This document shows positions 1-13,310 of a stretch of 64,000 nt of DNA, piece after piece; position 1 is the first letter of the stretch; each line of letters starts with the position of its first letter. The notes under the pieces are model-generated. The model was given only the letters and a program-made list of their open reading frames with translations. It did not search any database and was not told where the DNA came from. A program made the translations under genes and the position numbers. Origin of the DNA: Valencia hispanica (Eukaryota > Chordata > Actinopteri > Cyprinodontiformes > Valenciidae). The stretch is from positions 41,217,001 to 41,281,000 of the forward strand of contig OY747704.1 of the NCBI GenBank assembly GCA_963556495.2, read 5' to 3'.

Positions 1-620
1 TAAGGGTCCTTTAGCAACTTGCACTAATAGCATTCTGATTTTTGTTTGGGATCATTGTTCTGTTTGAACCCCCAATAATGTCCAAGTTTCAACTGTCTTC
101 CTGTTGATTTGAGATAAAGTTGAAAAGTAAGCAGTCCTCCTTCTTCATTGCTCCATCCACTCTGCAATTCTGTTCACCAATACCTCTGGCATTGAAACAA
201 ACCCACAGCCTGATGCCACCACCACCAATAGTTGGAGTAACATTTTGAGGTCAGAAGGTCTCACCTTGACTCCTCAAAACAGGCTTCTTGTCATTGTGGT
301 GAGAAAACTCAATCTTTATGTCCTCTAAAATAAAGCGTTTTGTCAGCAGGTATTTGACTTGTTCATGTAACAGCTGATCTTAAAGATGCCAGTTAAGGTG
401 CAGGCTCTTCTGACTTGGTCTGCATTCTCAGAGTTCATAAGTGTTAAACTGGCTTCACTGTCAACATAGATGCTGGCTTTCCTGCAGCTTTCAGGTGAAA
501 GCAGGCTTAATCCTTTGTGGTCCCTGAATTGCTCCTGAATATTTTAACCAATATACTTTCATCTGACGGGGATGGTTTGACTCAGGTGGCTAAAACTTGG
601 ACATAATTGGGTGGTCCGAC
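1..620 (-). mobile_element. Degenerate Tc1-like transposon remnant
   Basis: The sequence reads as the complement of a decayed Tc1-like transposase gene. Around 210-235 is the GATGCCACCACCACC-type stretch that on the reverse strand encodes the GGG(S/G)-rich motif typical of Tc1 transposases. Text resembling the 'fully extended DNA-binding' half follows to about base 600. No long frame survives. The left edge is cut by the window start. Assignment is by resemblance only, and the subfamily is not determined. Confidence 0.5.
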
Positions 621-3600
621 ATGTTAGTAGCCCATAGAATGGATAAGATGGATAAAATTAAGATTTTACCCACTTGGAGAAATACTAGGAAATAGTTGGG
701 TCAATGGCAAGAAACCAACCAATTTAAACTGACACTATCAATTCTGGAAAGAAAAGGGGTCAATTATCCAGATTGAATTATCTTGAAAGATTGTTGAGGC
801 CATTTGAACAAATAGTGGGAATGTCTGCAGGCATTAGAACAAGTATGTATACCTTAAAACTTTGTGTATGCCTGCTTCTCCCTTGTTTCCACTAAGAGGA
901 TGTATATTGTACAGATGTGACCCGTACCTCAGGGTAAAGAAAATATGAGTTGGTACGAGTTCAGAACCAGTGTTGTAGAGCCTAAAGGGCTCAGGGGAGG
1001 GGGGCTGCGCGGCCATGGTCGTGCACGGTGAAGGGGAGCTGGGGGAAGGGGGATCTCTGTATGCACATGTGTGTGTTTATAGAGCCGGTGTTGACACAGA
1101 CACAGCCGCTTCATTGTCCTCCTCAATCTCTGGTCAGGATGTTTGAGGGACGCCTCACCGCTTGGCTCCCTCTAATCTCTGCTGGAACCAAAAACCCTGC
1201 AGCTGGAAGGCCTTGGCCCTTGAGGGACACTTTCAGCGCCGGGACTGTATGGCAGGAAAGGTTACCACTGAGAAAATGTGGAGCAGTCAATTACAGATTA
1301 CTCACGAGCTGTTTTAAAACTCCAGGCAGTGAAATAACCCAGGGGATTACAGTAAACCCACCAAGTAATCCTTTGATTTAATAGCTTTTGATTTAGTTTT
1401 GTCTTTTTGAACATACTTGGAATTCTTTAAATATATATATAAATGAAACTAGATGAATAACTTGTAACAGACTTCCAAACACTTTATAGTACATTAAACT
1501 CAACACATAAATGGCTTCTTCCTGTTTTAAAAGAGAGTTTGGCTTTGTTTTAATTTAGAATATCAAAAAGTCAGTTGCTGTTATCAAATTTAATATTACC
1601 CCAATTATTAGATCATTGTTTGTGATGTTTTTTTCAACTGTGTGATAGACATATGCTGAAGTAGTCCTAATTAAACAAGTTCTGCAGGTGAATTATTTGA
1701 TTTGATTTATTTATTCATAGCAGAAAACCAAGTACTACCTTTGGTGATAATAAACTGCTCAATCTTTGCAGCTGAAAGTTGACGTCTTGCATTAATTTTA
1801 CAGTACAAACTTGTTCCCAAAAGAAGGAAGTGATCATTGATCAACTGACTTGTGGCTATCTGAGATCTTGTCACAGAGGTAACCGGTCCATTGGGGAAAC
1901 CCAGACATGCCCCTCCCCTGCACCACTTTCTGGTTCAATCTGGGGGACTTCAAAGCATTACTAGATCATTAGGAATATACAGCATGTTAAACAAGTACTC
2001 AGGTTCTCCCTGCGGGGGGATATGCCCAGAAAACCTCCAAATGAAGGAATCTAACAAGCATCCTGATCAGATACCTCAGCTGAGGCCTCTCACTGCAGAG
2101 GAGCAGTAGCTCTTCTGTGAGCCCTTCCTAGGTAATGGGGCTCCTCACATTATCTCCCTAAGGAGGAAGGACATTTTTATCCAGGAAATTGTTCTTTCTG
2201 TTTATATTTCAAAACCCTAGGTGAGGAACAGAAACTCAAAAGCTTTGCTTTTTGTTTAAGCTCTCTCCCATCGTCAATATCCATCACTCACTAAACTTTG
2301 CTCCCAAGATCCTGTTAGTCCTCTCCTTAGGCAGAGACTAACCCCCAACCCATGAGGAACCAGCTGTCTTAGAGGTCAGCTCCTCCAAGCCTCAGAATTA
2401 AAGTTATGAACCTCTATGTTGCTTGCTGAAAGTTATGGCTGGAATATACAAACAGAATGCCACCATTGGCAAAAATGCAAAAAAGAGACCCTGAAGTTTT
2501 CTAAACTAGACACCTTCCTCTCCACAACTACACCTTGGGATCCTGTCTCTCGCATTTGGCACTTGCTTTGGTCATAAAAGAACCAGATATCATATACTGT
2601 AAAAGCAGCTTCAGCCATTCAAACTCCCTCAGATTTCATTTTAAACGGTGTCTATAGATATGGTTTTTACCCTTCTTCAGATCCAACACAAACAAAAACC
2701 TTCCTTCAGTTGAATACCACAGCTTCAAACGTGGTTGAGTTGACTCCATTCCTAACCACGTCAAACTCAGTTGTGAATCTATCCAGTGCGCTCTTGGGAT
2801 GCCAACATACCCACATCAACTGCAAAAAGCAAAGATGAGACCTTGAGGCTCCCAAACCAGACATCGTCTTCTCCATGACAACACCTTGAATCCACAAACA
2901 GGATAATTGACAAGGGGTCAGTCGGAGTCCAAACCATACTGGGAACAATCTTTGTGCAGATAATGAGGAAATACCTCTTGCTTTTGTTGTACAAGGGCCA
3001 AACAGCATGTCTGGCACCCCATATTCATGGAAAAGCCTAAACATTAAAAATACAGCAAAAACCTGCTAAGGTCCACATCTTGGAACATGAGAGGGTAACT
3101 CTAGGAGACACTTGTTTTCTTTGACCTTTTAGTTGTTACTACTTTTAGTAGTGTTTGATTTTTGGTTTCCTCATAAGGAATCTCTCTGATAGAGCTGGCA
3201 TGGAGACAGGACATGGCAGATACTGGGCTCAAACCCACACCTCTGTTTTCTCCTATAAAAAACTGTTTTTTTAAATTCCAGCCTCTCCCAAAGATTAATT
3301 ATTCAAATGGACCCTTGCGGGTCATGCTGAAGACTGGGTTTTATCCTCAAGGACACGGCGGTGGCTCCCCCCCAAGAAGGCGATATAAGTAGATTCATTT
3401 CAAGGTGCCTGTTACTCCAAAGACTTTATTAGATTTAGTTAATGAGAGAGAGCAGGGCTGGCTGGCGGTCTGAGCGCAGGTTGGGGAGCTGGAACGTAAT
3501 TAAACCTTGAGTCTGACGATGCCACTGTTGCACACTTTGATATAAAAAGAAAACTCACTCAGCAACTAATCTCCACCAAAATTAAAACAGTTACATCATT

Positions 3601-4310
3601 CATCACCTTTGTTTCTTTCTTTTTTTTAACTCCAAATGAGATGAATTCTTTTTTCTTTGTTCTTGTTCTCTTCACACCACCTCACCACCTCCGACTCTCC
3701 ATCTCTTAGGGAGGTGTAACCACACGTTGGGCCGTCTGAGAGCTGGTTAACCTTTTAGAGTTTTATGTCTTCCATATGCCCTGCTGGGGCTTTTATGGCT
3801 GGACTGCGTAACACAGGAGAGCCTTTTATATTTCCAGGCCAGCACACATACGTTTTCTCGTCCGAGTAATAATGAGTGTTAGTATAGATTTCCTGTGGCT
3901 CAAACAGCAGACTTAATTGACCTGAACAGCTCTGAGTGACTTGGCACCTCCCGTCTCAACCTTCCCTCCTCCATCGCCCCCCCATCAGGACCTTTCCTCT
4001 GGACAAAGAGGCTTTTGTCCCCAGGCCTGCGCCGCAGCGCTCTAAAGCTTTGTTGACTGTTTCTGTCTGACAGAGCAAATAGCTCTGGCCTCCTTTTGTT
4101 TATTGTAATTTTTTTGAAGTTTAAACAAAGTTTATACAAAGCTCCATTTTCTGACATTGTTTGCTGCCCGCGGGGGGGAATGGAGAAGGAAAAGAAGAAG
4201 GCTTATTATTGGAAGGTTTTTTTTTGATTGTATGTTGCTGTCTGACCTCTTATTTTCTCATTTCTCTCCCTCTCTCTGTTTCCCGTCCTCCCTCCCCTCC
4301 TCCCTGCCAG
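1..4310 (+). other. Intron upstream of the first visible semaphorin exon (partial)
   Basis: Intronic sequence leading to the first recognisable Sema exon. About the first 620 bases are a Tc1-like remnant, listed separately. I looked for the preceding Sema6 exon, which should end with two bases of a split Arg codon after a TLYIAA-like motif, and did not find it. The open frames here are short, overlap on both strands and lack splice-site support. The 3' end has a long pyrimidine tract at about 4258-4308 running into CAG, a normal acceptor. I see nothing else that I can name. Confidence 0.7.
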
Positions 4311-4371
4311 GGATCACATATACACGGTGGACACAGAGACTGCCAACGGTGACGAGATCTTTTTCAGTAAG
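4311..4371 (+). CDS. sema6a: Semaphorin-6A-like, window exon 1 (early Sema domain)
   Basis: 61-nt internal exon between a CCTGCCAG acceptor and a GTGAGT donor. It enters in phase 2 (one base completes an Arg codon) and leaves in phase 0. It reads DHIYTVDTETANGDEIFFSK, matching the strand of the Sema beta-propeller that follows the TLYIAARDH motif in class 6 semaphorins. SEMA6A has DHIYTVD at this place. The stretch after TVD differs from mammalian SEMA6A and is the most variable part of the exon. The preceding exon, with the signal peptide and the first beta-strands, is outside the window. Confidence 0.88.
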
Positions 4372-6679
4372 GTGAGTGAGATGTGGGACTCTTTGAGGAT
4401 TGGTTGTTCTCATCCTGCTGCAATTTGACAGCGTAACCCTAATAACCCTCCCAGCTCTGTGTGTCTGGATGTGCACGTGGTTGTGTGCATGTTTGCACGT
4501 CTGCGCCTGTCAGCACTCTTACACACCTGCTCAGGGACGTGAGCTTGCCATTGTGACCCCGCTAAGATGATTATCCAATCATTCGGTTAACAAACCGCCT
4601 GCGTCACACGTTGCTCATCAGTGGGACAGTGGAAGTTTAATAGAGCTGTAGCAGCAGCTAATAGGAATGAGAAAGGGTGGGGCTGAAAGATAAAACTGAA
4701 AAGAATACGCAAGTTACAAAACTGTGGAAAAATCTTAATTAATATTTTATGTTGCCTGTTACACATCAGACAATACAATGAAATTAAAATGTATTTCCCT
4801 TATTGACAGGACAGCAATGAAGGACGGTTAGGTTGATTCCTGGGACATCAATGTCTCTCCACCAGCTTGTGTTCAGTTTCCATGGTAACCAAATATATTT
4901 CTGCCCAATGTTCGGTGGTTGCCTCAGCTTCTGGATATGTTTCACAGTGCATGCACCGCTTTGTTATCTCGAAGGAAGAATGCTAGCTGTCAGCCCACTA
5001 ATACGCCCAGTTGGAGTCAAACACTTTTCTATGGAGACGATCTAAAACAAAAACACGGTATTTTACTTCTGGATGTTTGTACCCGACCTTTAGATGCAAG
5101 CACACAGCATTCCATGCATCCTTAGATGGCTCTGCCTGGCAGTCAGACAACCAGTTCACAGAAGACATTACAAAATGTATTTTTTCTTTTTGCCCTGTGT
5201 CATCCTATACAGAGAGAAATATAACTCATATCAAAAACCACTACTTTCTTTCAGCATCAGAAACCTTTTTTTGGAGCTTGAAGGGTGGGTGCAGACTTCT
5301 CAAACTTTCTATCTTTATGTATTGATTCCAAGGAGCCAGACCTTCTTGTAATTCTCTGAAATGATCTTGATCAATATTTCTTTAGGATTTCTTTGGAGTT
5401 TTGCTGCTTATTTTAAATTAGATTTACTTTATTGTCACCATGTCAGCAGCGTGCTACATAGATCCAACTTATTCTCATTTGTTTAGCTCAACTGAACAAC
5501 ACTGAAAAAACCTCACTTCTATGGGTATACATCTGTATTGTAGCTCCACCAACTTGATTCCCAGTGAGTTATTAGCTGAAAAGTTTACAGACAGTTTATC
5601 AAAGAAGGATGCATATCTCTGGTCTTTTTTCTTGTTTTCAAAACATTGTCTCTCAGATACTGTTCAAGTGCTTGAGAAGCTTATCTACAGTGCAACTTAA
5701 AGTGCACAACATGCTAACATGGTCAGATACCAGGGCTGGACTGAAAATCAGCAAAGAAAGCAACCAAATACTAAAAACTGTGAAAGCTCTTGAGAAAGCC
5801 TGCAAAGGCATTGATCAAGACTATAGCAAAGATCCAAGAAAGACTGGTGTAAAACATCTGCACAGCACTGTAAATGTTGAAAAAAGGGGATTGTATTGCA
5901 TACATTTAAAATATGTAAGTAGTATCTAATATTTTACCATCTTTTTGCTGTAATGTACACTCTCTACATTTGAGCTACTCCTCACTGGTATTATTGGGCC
6001 TCAACATAATAGATGCAAATAAAACTCAAAACAAGGGCGTTCTGTTGTACACAACCACCCTCCATCTCCTCCACCTCTCTTCCACTTCAATGTCAAAGCC
6101 GGGCGAGTGGGTCTTAATGAGAGCAGGCTGCAGATGAAAGGCTGGTGAGGAGAGGTGAAGATTGATTGATGACCAAGGGTCTTTAATCAGCGGCTGAGCT
6201 CCAAACATGCTTCACAACGGCGGCGGGACGCACGGCGGTCTGAACCTGTGGCTCAGTGCTGACCCTCAGGCCACACAGCGACTGATATGTGTGTTAGTAT
6301 TGGTTCACATTGCTGCACGTGGCTTAGCATTGATTAATCAGTGCGTGGACTATAGGGTGGAATTTGTCCTTGGATAGAACTGGCTCTGATCTGGGGTCTG
6401 TATTCTGCTTTCCCCTCCCTGGCAGAGAAATTAGATTTTCAGGGTGGTAAACATCATCTGTCAGTGCTTAGGATAAAGTTTGTCTCAGAGCTGTTTCCTG
6501 ATGAGGGGAATCAATGGTGGGGAATCTCAGATGATGATTATTGATCCCTGTATGGATGGACTATTGAGCTGTCTGCTTGGAGTTTTTTTCCCGCCTAAAT
6601 TCTGAGTCTTTTTACTTTCAGAAGCTCTGCTTCTGTCTGTCTGCTGTTTACATCCATTAATTCTGGTTTTGTTCTTCAG
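4372..6679 (+). other. Intron between exons 1 and 2
   Basis: 2308-nt GT-AG intron, AT-rich, with short overlapping frames only. The open frame at 5609-5929 has no recognisable family and ends without splice-site support. I see no clear transposon, RNA gene or conserved block here. Confidence 0.7.
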
Positions 6680-6742
6680 AAAATGACCTGGAAGTCCAGA
6701 CAGGCAGACGTGGACACTTGCAGAATGAAAGGAAAGCATAAG
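6680..6742 (+). CDS. sema6a: Semaphorin-6A-like, window exon 2
   Basis: 63-nt exon, exactly 21 codons, phase 0-0, between TTCTTCAG and GTAACA. It encodes KMTWKSRQADVDTCRMKGKH followed by K. This is the highly conserved class 6 segment (usually KLTWKSRQ.DVDTCRMKGKHK). Its Cys belongs to the conserved Sema-domain disulphide network. The second residue is Met where the mammalian proteins have Leu, a conservative change. Because phase and length are symmetric, skipping would keep frame but would remove a core propeller strand, so I treat the exon as constitutive. Confidence 0.93.
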
Positions 6743-7221
6743 GTAACACATCACAATTTACGAAACAGCCACATGTTACACAAGTTCACATCAGATTTGA
6801 TAGCTCAGTCTCTCCGCTTTGCTTTTTTTTTTTCCACACATGCACACAGACTTTGACATAAGACCCTGAAGACGCATTACCTTGTTTTTTATGGTTTATA
6901 TAAGCTGCTCCTTTCATAATTTATAAAGTACCTCTGTGGGAATCTTCATATCTTTCAGCCGTGTAATCTTATAAAAAAGATTTATTGTTTCATTAAAATC
7001 AAGACCATTAACATCAGCTGTAAACATCACGTCCCCTGATGAAATGTTAGTGTTTGTTACACATGCATAACATGTTGTACTTCGCCAGGACGGCAAAAAG
7101 AATAAACTGTCTTATTGATCTACAAGACAAATGCTGCTATTAATGTGAAAGTATAGACAGAAATGTCACCGCTCCCTTTCTCTCTGTTTTTTTCCTTTAT
7201 CCTGCTCTATGCTCCCTGAAG
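6743..7221 (+). other. Intron between exons 2 and 3
   Basis: 479-nt GT-AG intron. It contains homopolymer T runs near 6825 and a pyrimidine tract before the acceptor. I see nothing else. Confidence 0.8.
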
Positions 7222-7323
7222 GACGAGTGTCACAACTTCATCAAAGTCCTCCTGCAGCAAAACGGTGACACCCTGTTTGTTTGTGGAACAAACGCCTTCA
7301 ATCCATCCTGTCGAACCTACAAG
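7222..7323 (+). CDS. sema6a: Semaphorin-6A-like, window exon 3
   Basis: 102-nt exon, 34 codons, phase 0-0, CTGAAG acceptor and GTAGGG donor. It starts [16 protein letters not shown] and ends [14 protein letters not shown]. These are two of the most conserved Sema signatures: ECxNFI, and [10 protein letters not shown], with three cysteines of the conserved Sema pattern (ECHN, VCGT, PSCR). Relative to human SEMA6A the changes lie in the loop between them (QQNGDT). Its fit to both neighbours without a frame break makes this exon secure. Confidence 0.95.
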
Positions 7324-9394
7324 GTAGGGAAGCACGCGGCTCTACATGCAGAGACATTTGCTCTCAGATACATTGCACCGAATGGGCCTCCTTTATCAAA
7401 CGTGCATACTGCAGAAAGACTGCCGCAGAGTAATTTTTAAGCAAATGTTGGGATTTGTGAAGTTGGATGTAAGCGTAGGGTACGCCCAGGTAAAATCCCA
7501 CTGCAGGTAGCGGATTGTGAATGCAAGAGTCGACCGTGTGGACTTGCGTGTCTGCGTGCAAAATGTGGTTTAGCGGTGCTGGATTTCAGGTGATTTGTTT
7601 ATTGTGATTTATATTTGTTTAATTACTTTTTCTGTTAAATTACTTTGAAGATTAAAAAGGAAGATTGCATAAATTTTCCATTGTGTTGTTTGAGTGTAGT
7701 CGCCTAAATATTATAGGACATTGAAGCATAAAATATTAAAACTATAGGTTATTGTGAATAAAAGAACATTTTGCTCCTAAAATTGTAAATACTTTCAGAT
7801 AGCAGTGATCTAAGAACAGGATATCTCAGGAAAATGTACCTCAAACATCTCACTGCATACATTTGGACTGGCTGAGTGATTAATTGACAGCTCTTTGCAC
7901 AAAACGGGAAACAAGGCATGATCATGAACAGCATGTCAGGAGATTTAAATAGTAGCTACTGAAAATGTCTTTTGTAACTGGGCACATGAGGCGAAGTTTC
8001 ACACTTCTGCACATCTACCTTACATTTTAAATGTGGCAGCTTTCAGATGCCATGCGTACTGCACATGTTCATCAAAATCATATGCTACAAAACAAGTGGG
8101 ACTGAAATATCGCAGCAGTAACCTAATAACATCAGTACACTATGCAGTGTGTCTGCACTGATAAGGATTTACTCACCGCGGCATGCAGATCCACAACAGT
8201 TTTTATCCCTCTGTGACTTTCTGAACAAGATATAAGGACCTTAAAAGGGAAACTGACAAATGTATGTACTTTCTGATTCGACTAATAATTACTTGAGCAT
8301 ATGTGCACTTGTAGAGCATTGAAATTTTATTCCAAGACAGTCTGTTGGATCCCTAAACGTAAAAACAGAAGTAAATACATTTTCCTAAAGAGGCCAAATA
8401 AAAAAATCCCACAACCTTAATCATAATATGTGTGCACTATTCAAACCAGGAGGGCATCAAAAGCGGCACATTCTTCAAACACAGGACCGGACGTGATGTT
8501 CTACAAAATTCCCAACACTTCATCATCAAGATCTGCATAACACACGTTTTTCAAGATACCAGCATATCTTAACAACATTGACTTTACTTAATTTCCAGGT
8601 TCATACTACAAAAACACTATTGTACAATTGTGTTGTGGATTAAGGTAAATCCAGCTTGACGTGGTTGATTTAGAAGCACAGAAACCTATCAACCTGCTTT
8701 CTGTCACACACAAACCCACATATATATGTTGTGGAATGGAGATGATGACAGAGTCCTGAAATCCAACTCAACCATCCCCTATAAACGTTCTTGGGGTCGT
8801 ATTCATGCAGGCATGTCTGGAAGGCATTCAAAATTCCCTCAGGAAAAGTGAAAGCAGCACAGAAAGTGATTTATTTTTTAACCTTAGGGCAAAAAAGAAG
8901 AGCAGGCGGACAATAAAATTGACTCGATGGAGAAAAAAAATAAAGCTGTTAATAGAAATAGACATGTGAGACGTATCTGCAGGAAAGCAGATGGACCAAC
9001 ATAAAAAACAGGTGGGCTAGGAGGGATCTTCTTCCCTTCTCTGGTGGTCGATATTTCTTTATGGTGAGGAAAAGAAGACAAAATAGTTATTTCAATTAGT
9101 GTACTGAAATAATTCTAATCAGTTTAGTCAGTGTCTCTATCTTTGCTAATAGAAACCGACATCATGACTGTTGAAATAAACAGAGCACAGGGGAAATAAA
9201 GGAGAAAAGATGTGTTTCCAGGCAAGAATATCCCAGATCGGAAATAAAACAAGATTTCTTTCACTGATGGAATCGTGACTCAAAGTAACCCAGGCTGTGC
9301 TGACAGCACACAGCCTTTTACCAAGGCACTGCTGAATATTTTCACATGGTATCACATTAGAGCCACAAACTGAAAAATATTTTAGCCCTTAATC

Positions 9395-9610
9395 TGAACT
9401 GGAAGGAAAATAAAACGTAGACATAAAACTTCATCTACAAAAAAGCTCCAAAAACTGTATCGTGCATTTATGTTCAGGCCCATTTACTCTGACACCCCTA
9501 CATAAAACCAGTGAAAGCAATGAACTTCTGTACTCACGTAAATCCAGCTGTTCCTTGAAGGCCTCAGAAGTTTGTTGGAGAACATAAGTGAACAAACATG
9601 AACACCAGAA
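9395..9610 (+). mobile_element. Tc1-like transposon 5' fragment
   Basis: This fragment matches the leader region of the common fish Tc1-like family represented more fully at 50242-51839 and 59035-60512. It has the 'GGAAGGAAAAT' arm, a GTGCATTT.TGTTCAGGCCC stretch, then CCTTGAAGGCCTCAGAAGTTTGTTGGAGAACAT.AGTGAACAAACATGA just before where the transposase would start. The transposase itself is absent. Identification rests on shared text with the other copies and my memory of the family. Confidence 0.55.
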
Positions 9611-10483
9611 AACACAACATTTAACAAATAATTTGTGAAAATCTATTGACATTTTGGGTGTAAAATTATAAAATTGATGCTGTAAAATTTCTTTAAAAGC
9701 ATATATGGCAACACTAGAGTGAATCGATTAGTAAGGTGGACTTTGAGAAAAAATCTGCTTCTGCACTTTCACGCTGAATAGCATCAGAATAAGTCTCTAT
9801 TTTATAACTCCTCAAAAGATTACTGGAATAATTTAATATTATAGCAGAGAAAGTGCACGATAGTTTAAGTAAAAATTGTGCACCTCATTTTGTGCATCTA
9901 TTCAAGCTGTTCGACTCGTTTTTTGGACAGCTGATCTGACATAGACACTTCCTGCCTGTTCAACCTGTCTGTAAAGTAAATAAAGTACTTTTTTAAATTC
10001 AAAGAAACAAGCTGAGCTTCCTGTTAAAATAGGGTTGCACCATGTCAAAAAACATTAAATTCTCATATTATTGTGATGAAAAAATATAAGTTGCAACCAA
10101 CCACATTTTCCAAACTACTCAGTATCTTTTTCATCATCACGATGAGCTCACAGCTCATCCTGCACATTGGTGTCTCAGTTCTTAAAATCTATTAGGTTTG
10201 GATATAAATGCAGTAAAAGTCCATTTAACTGTCCATGTATGTCATGATGCAGTGAAATTGCAATGACGGCTACCATTGAGATTATGTCAAAAGGGTTCCA
10301 GCTTGAGTTCTGTTTTGCTGTTTGTGCAAAAATATAGCTGCCCAAGTGGGAGTGGTGCAAATTTTTGATTAATTCCTGTTCTGCAGTTTCCCGGTCTGAA
10401 CAGTGAAAAACTACATATGTAAATGGTGCCAACCTAAATCTTATTACATTATGCCCCAAAATGTGTTGTATGTACCATTCCTA

Positions 10484-11455
10484 AATCTACAAGGTATGTC
10501 AAGGCAATTTTATTTGTATAGCACACTTTCAACAACAAGGTAATTCAAGGTGCTTTACATGATTTGGTGATAAAGAAAAAAAAAAACAGAATATAGCATG
10601 GGAAATTATAGCAAATAGAAATTTGGGATCAAGAAAAATAAGTGTTGTGGAGCACTAGCCTTTTATCATAGTATTGAACCCCACTATCATTTTAAAGATT
10701 TATAAAACTCTGATACAAAAATATTTTATCCGGACTGCAGCTTTAATCGTTTACTCATAGGCAATTCTAAACAGATGAGTTTTTAGTCTTGATTTAAAGC
10801 AGTTCAGTGTTTCAGCAGTTCTGCAGTCATCAGGAAGTCTGTTCCAGATAAGGGGAGCATAGAGACTGAAAGCTTCTTCTCCATGTTTGATTTTGAGTCT
10901 AGGGATGTGTAGTAGGCTAGAGTTGGAGGACCTGAGTGGTCTGGGTAGTTGGTACGGTGACAACAGGTATTCTACATATTTTGGTGCTAAGCCAATCAAT
11001 GGTTTATAAACTAGTAAAAATTATTTTGAAGTCTGTTCTCTGAGCAACAGGAAACCAGTGTAAGGACTTTAGAACTGGGGTGTTGTGCTCTACTTTTCTG
11101 GTTCTAGGGAGGACATGATCACCAGCATTCTTGATCAGCTGCAGCTGTCTGATTGACTTTTTAGGAAGACCTGCGAGAACACTGTTGCAGTAATCAGTCA
11201 GACTAAAGATAAATGCATGGATGAGTTTTTCAAAGTCCTGTCACGACATTAGTCATTTAATCCTAGAAATGTTCTTCAGGCGATAGAAGGCTGACCTTAT
11301 GATTGTCTTTATGTGACGTTGGAGGTTCAGGTCTGAGTCCATTACACCTAGATTTCGGGCCTGATCAGTAGATTCTAGTTTTATTAATTTAAGCTGTGTG
11401 CTGACTCTTGATCGTTCCTCTTTAGGTCCAAAAATAATTACTGTATTCTGTTTCT
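10484..11455 (-). mobile_element. L2/CR1-type LINE, 5'-truncated 3' part with broken reverse transcriptase C-terminus
   Basis: Reading the minus strand from about 11455 down, decayed frames show the C-terminal reverse transcriptase region of teleost L2-like LINEs: motifs like LTDYCNSVLAGLPKKS and HNTPVLKSLHWFPV. The minus-strand open frame 10751-10999 then reads IGLAPKYVEYLLSPYQL, with APLIWNRLPDDCRTAETLNC and FKSRLKTHLFRIAYE. A 3' UTR follows and ends at about 10490-10520 in the usual tail (complement of GCAATTTTATTTGTATAGCACA). Frameshifts and stops separate the pieces. The upstream endonuclease and catalytic YxDD region are missing, so this is a typical dead 5'-truncated copy. Confidence 0.82.
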
Positions 11456-12639
11456 GTTCAGTCGGAGAAAACTAACTTGTTTTCACATTTAAAGTGGAAG
11501 GCATTGGACAGGAAATTTTTTTTGTCCATACAAATGTTCTTTTTTTATTTGTTCGGTTGCGATGCGACATTGAGATTTTATCTATGTATCCTGGGGAACA
11601 CTCTCCTGCTTTGGTCCACTAGGTCTGTTTACCAGAAAAGCAAGACGTTTCCACTTCGTTGGCTTTGTGGTTCAGCATGCTAAGAGTGAGTATCTTTCAA
11701 TTCACTGACTCCTCCTGCAGGGAGAGTGGATTTTATGTCTCTGCATTTATCAGGGTTGGTTAGCTTTTATAGCGCCTCTGGTTATGGTTTCAAGGTTTGT
11801 TTTAGCAGTTAGTGCACTGATATTGCTGTGAGTCAGCTGGAGTTACTTGGACGCGTGGGGGTGGTGTTATAAAACCCGCCGAGATTTGGTCAAATGGTGC
11901 TGCATTCAGATACAAAGCATGTTGCCTGTGACTGAAAAATTAGGACACTTGATTTATTGAGTTTTGGGGAAAATCTGTAGCAATTAGAAACAACAAAATA
12001 TTTATGACTGTGCATTAGAGATTAACTTGTTTTAACTAGATATTTTTGGATGGTTTATTGTCTTAAATATACATGGCTTTGCAGAAGCATTTATACCACA
12101 CTAAAGCCTAGTTTATATTTCTACGTCTGCGGAGGTGCGGAGACACGCAGTGCCATTATCCATCGACGTAAAGGCTGTCTGTCACTCACGCAAAGACGCA
12201 CGGAGCAGAGCCCATCTTTGTAACTGTCCGTTGAACACAATGGAGAGCGCACGTCTCTAATTGGTCAGCCCAACATTAGCCCCAGATCATTTCACCAGAA
12301 CGGTGCTCTATAGTCAATGTAATTAGTAGTCATTGCAGCTTTTGGCCACCAGATGCTTTATATTGCAAGTCCAGTTTATCTAATATGGTCTTTTGGTGAT
12401 TTTGAACATCCGGAAGAGTAGAGAACAACAAAACAGACTGCTGTGTTTGTTTATTTGTTTGTTTACATGTGTTTTTAGAGCATTCAATGAGCTGCACTTG
12501 TAGTAAAAAGCTTTCCAGCTTAATCAAAACTCGCTCTCTGTCGGCCATTGCTCCTTGAGTGGAAATGCGTTTACAAGCTTAAATAATTAAAACGTTGCCG
12601 ACCAGCGATTTCACTGCAATGGTTACTTTTTAAGGTAGA

Positions 12640-13310
12640 AACAAAATAATATATGGTTTATTTATTTTTATTTGCAAATAAAAATCTGAAGAGTGTTGAT
12701 TAAATTTGTATTGTATTCATTCACCCTGAGTCAGCAGAAATACATTTCATTCTAGTTCCATCACTCAGATTTGATGGAGAGCAAATGTGAACATCAGTTT
12801 ACAAATCACACAGCATAATTCTGCCACCACCACGTTTCAGGATAAGGATTTCAGGCTAATACACAGTGCTAGGTTTAGGTCTATCATAATGTTCTGAATG
12901 CAAATGAAAAGGTTTGATTCTTCTCTCATCTGAGCAGAGCATGTTTCTGACAGGTAGGCTGTGTCCCTTACATGACTTTTGACAAACTGAACACCAGACT
13001 TCTTAGGGCTTTCTTTCAATAATGGCCTTCTACTCGTCACTCTTCCGTAAAGCTCCGATTTGCCAAGCACATGATTTATAGCTGTGGCATCAACAAATTC
13101 TCCCACCTGAGCCTCGGACCAATGAAGCCTCTCCAGAGTTACCATGGTTAAATACACGTTCATGTCATGCTCATAATTTTTCTTCCATTTCACAATTATG
13201 CACTTCTCTCTATTTGTCTATCCCAAATTGAGTATGTTGAAGTTTGTGGTTGTAATATGAGAGCGTGTGAAAAGGTTTTAGGAGTGTGAATACTTATGCA
13301 CAACAGCATC
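12640..13310 (-). mobile_element. Tc1-like transposon remnant, internally deleted
   Basis: The minus-strand frame 12837-13193 resembles the middle of a Tc1-like transposase. VTLERLHWSEAQVGEFVDAT corresponds to the VTLEELQRSTAQVGESVHRTT region of the copy at 51111-51470, and ATAINHVLGKSELYGRVTSR to the following block. The right end, near GTGTGAATACTTATGCACA, resembles a Tc1 terminal repeat. The left side carries the 'TTTGTATT..ATTCA..CACCCTGAGTCAG' text that follows the stop codon in this family. Much of the catalytic half is gone, so it cannot be functional. Confidence 0.72.

Noticed and set aside
1028..1381. 117-residue + strand frame as an upstream exon
   Set aside because: No similarity to the Sema6 N-terminus, no splice sites in the required phase, and biased composition without domains.
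5609..5929. 106-residue + strand frame in intron 1
   Set aside because: Does not fit the Sema reading frame or family and shows no domain; probably chance in AT-rich DNA.
12110..12310. Possible MITE starting TAAAGCCTAGTTTATATTTC
   Set aside because: The start resembles a common fish repeat end, but no matching inverted end or target duplication was found.
12837..13193. Minus-strand 118-residue frame as a possible host gene
   Set aside because: Its best-preserved stretch is Tc1 transposase text; it is part of a transposon remnant.
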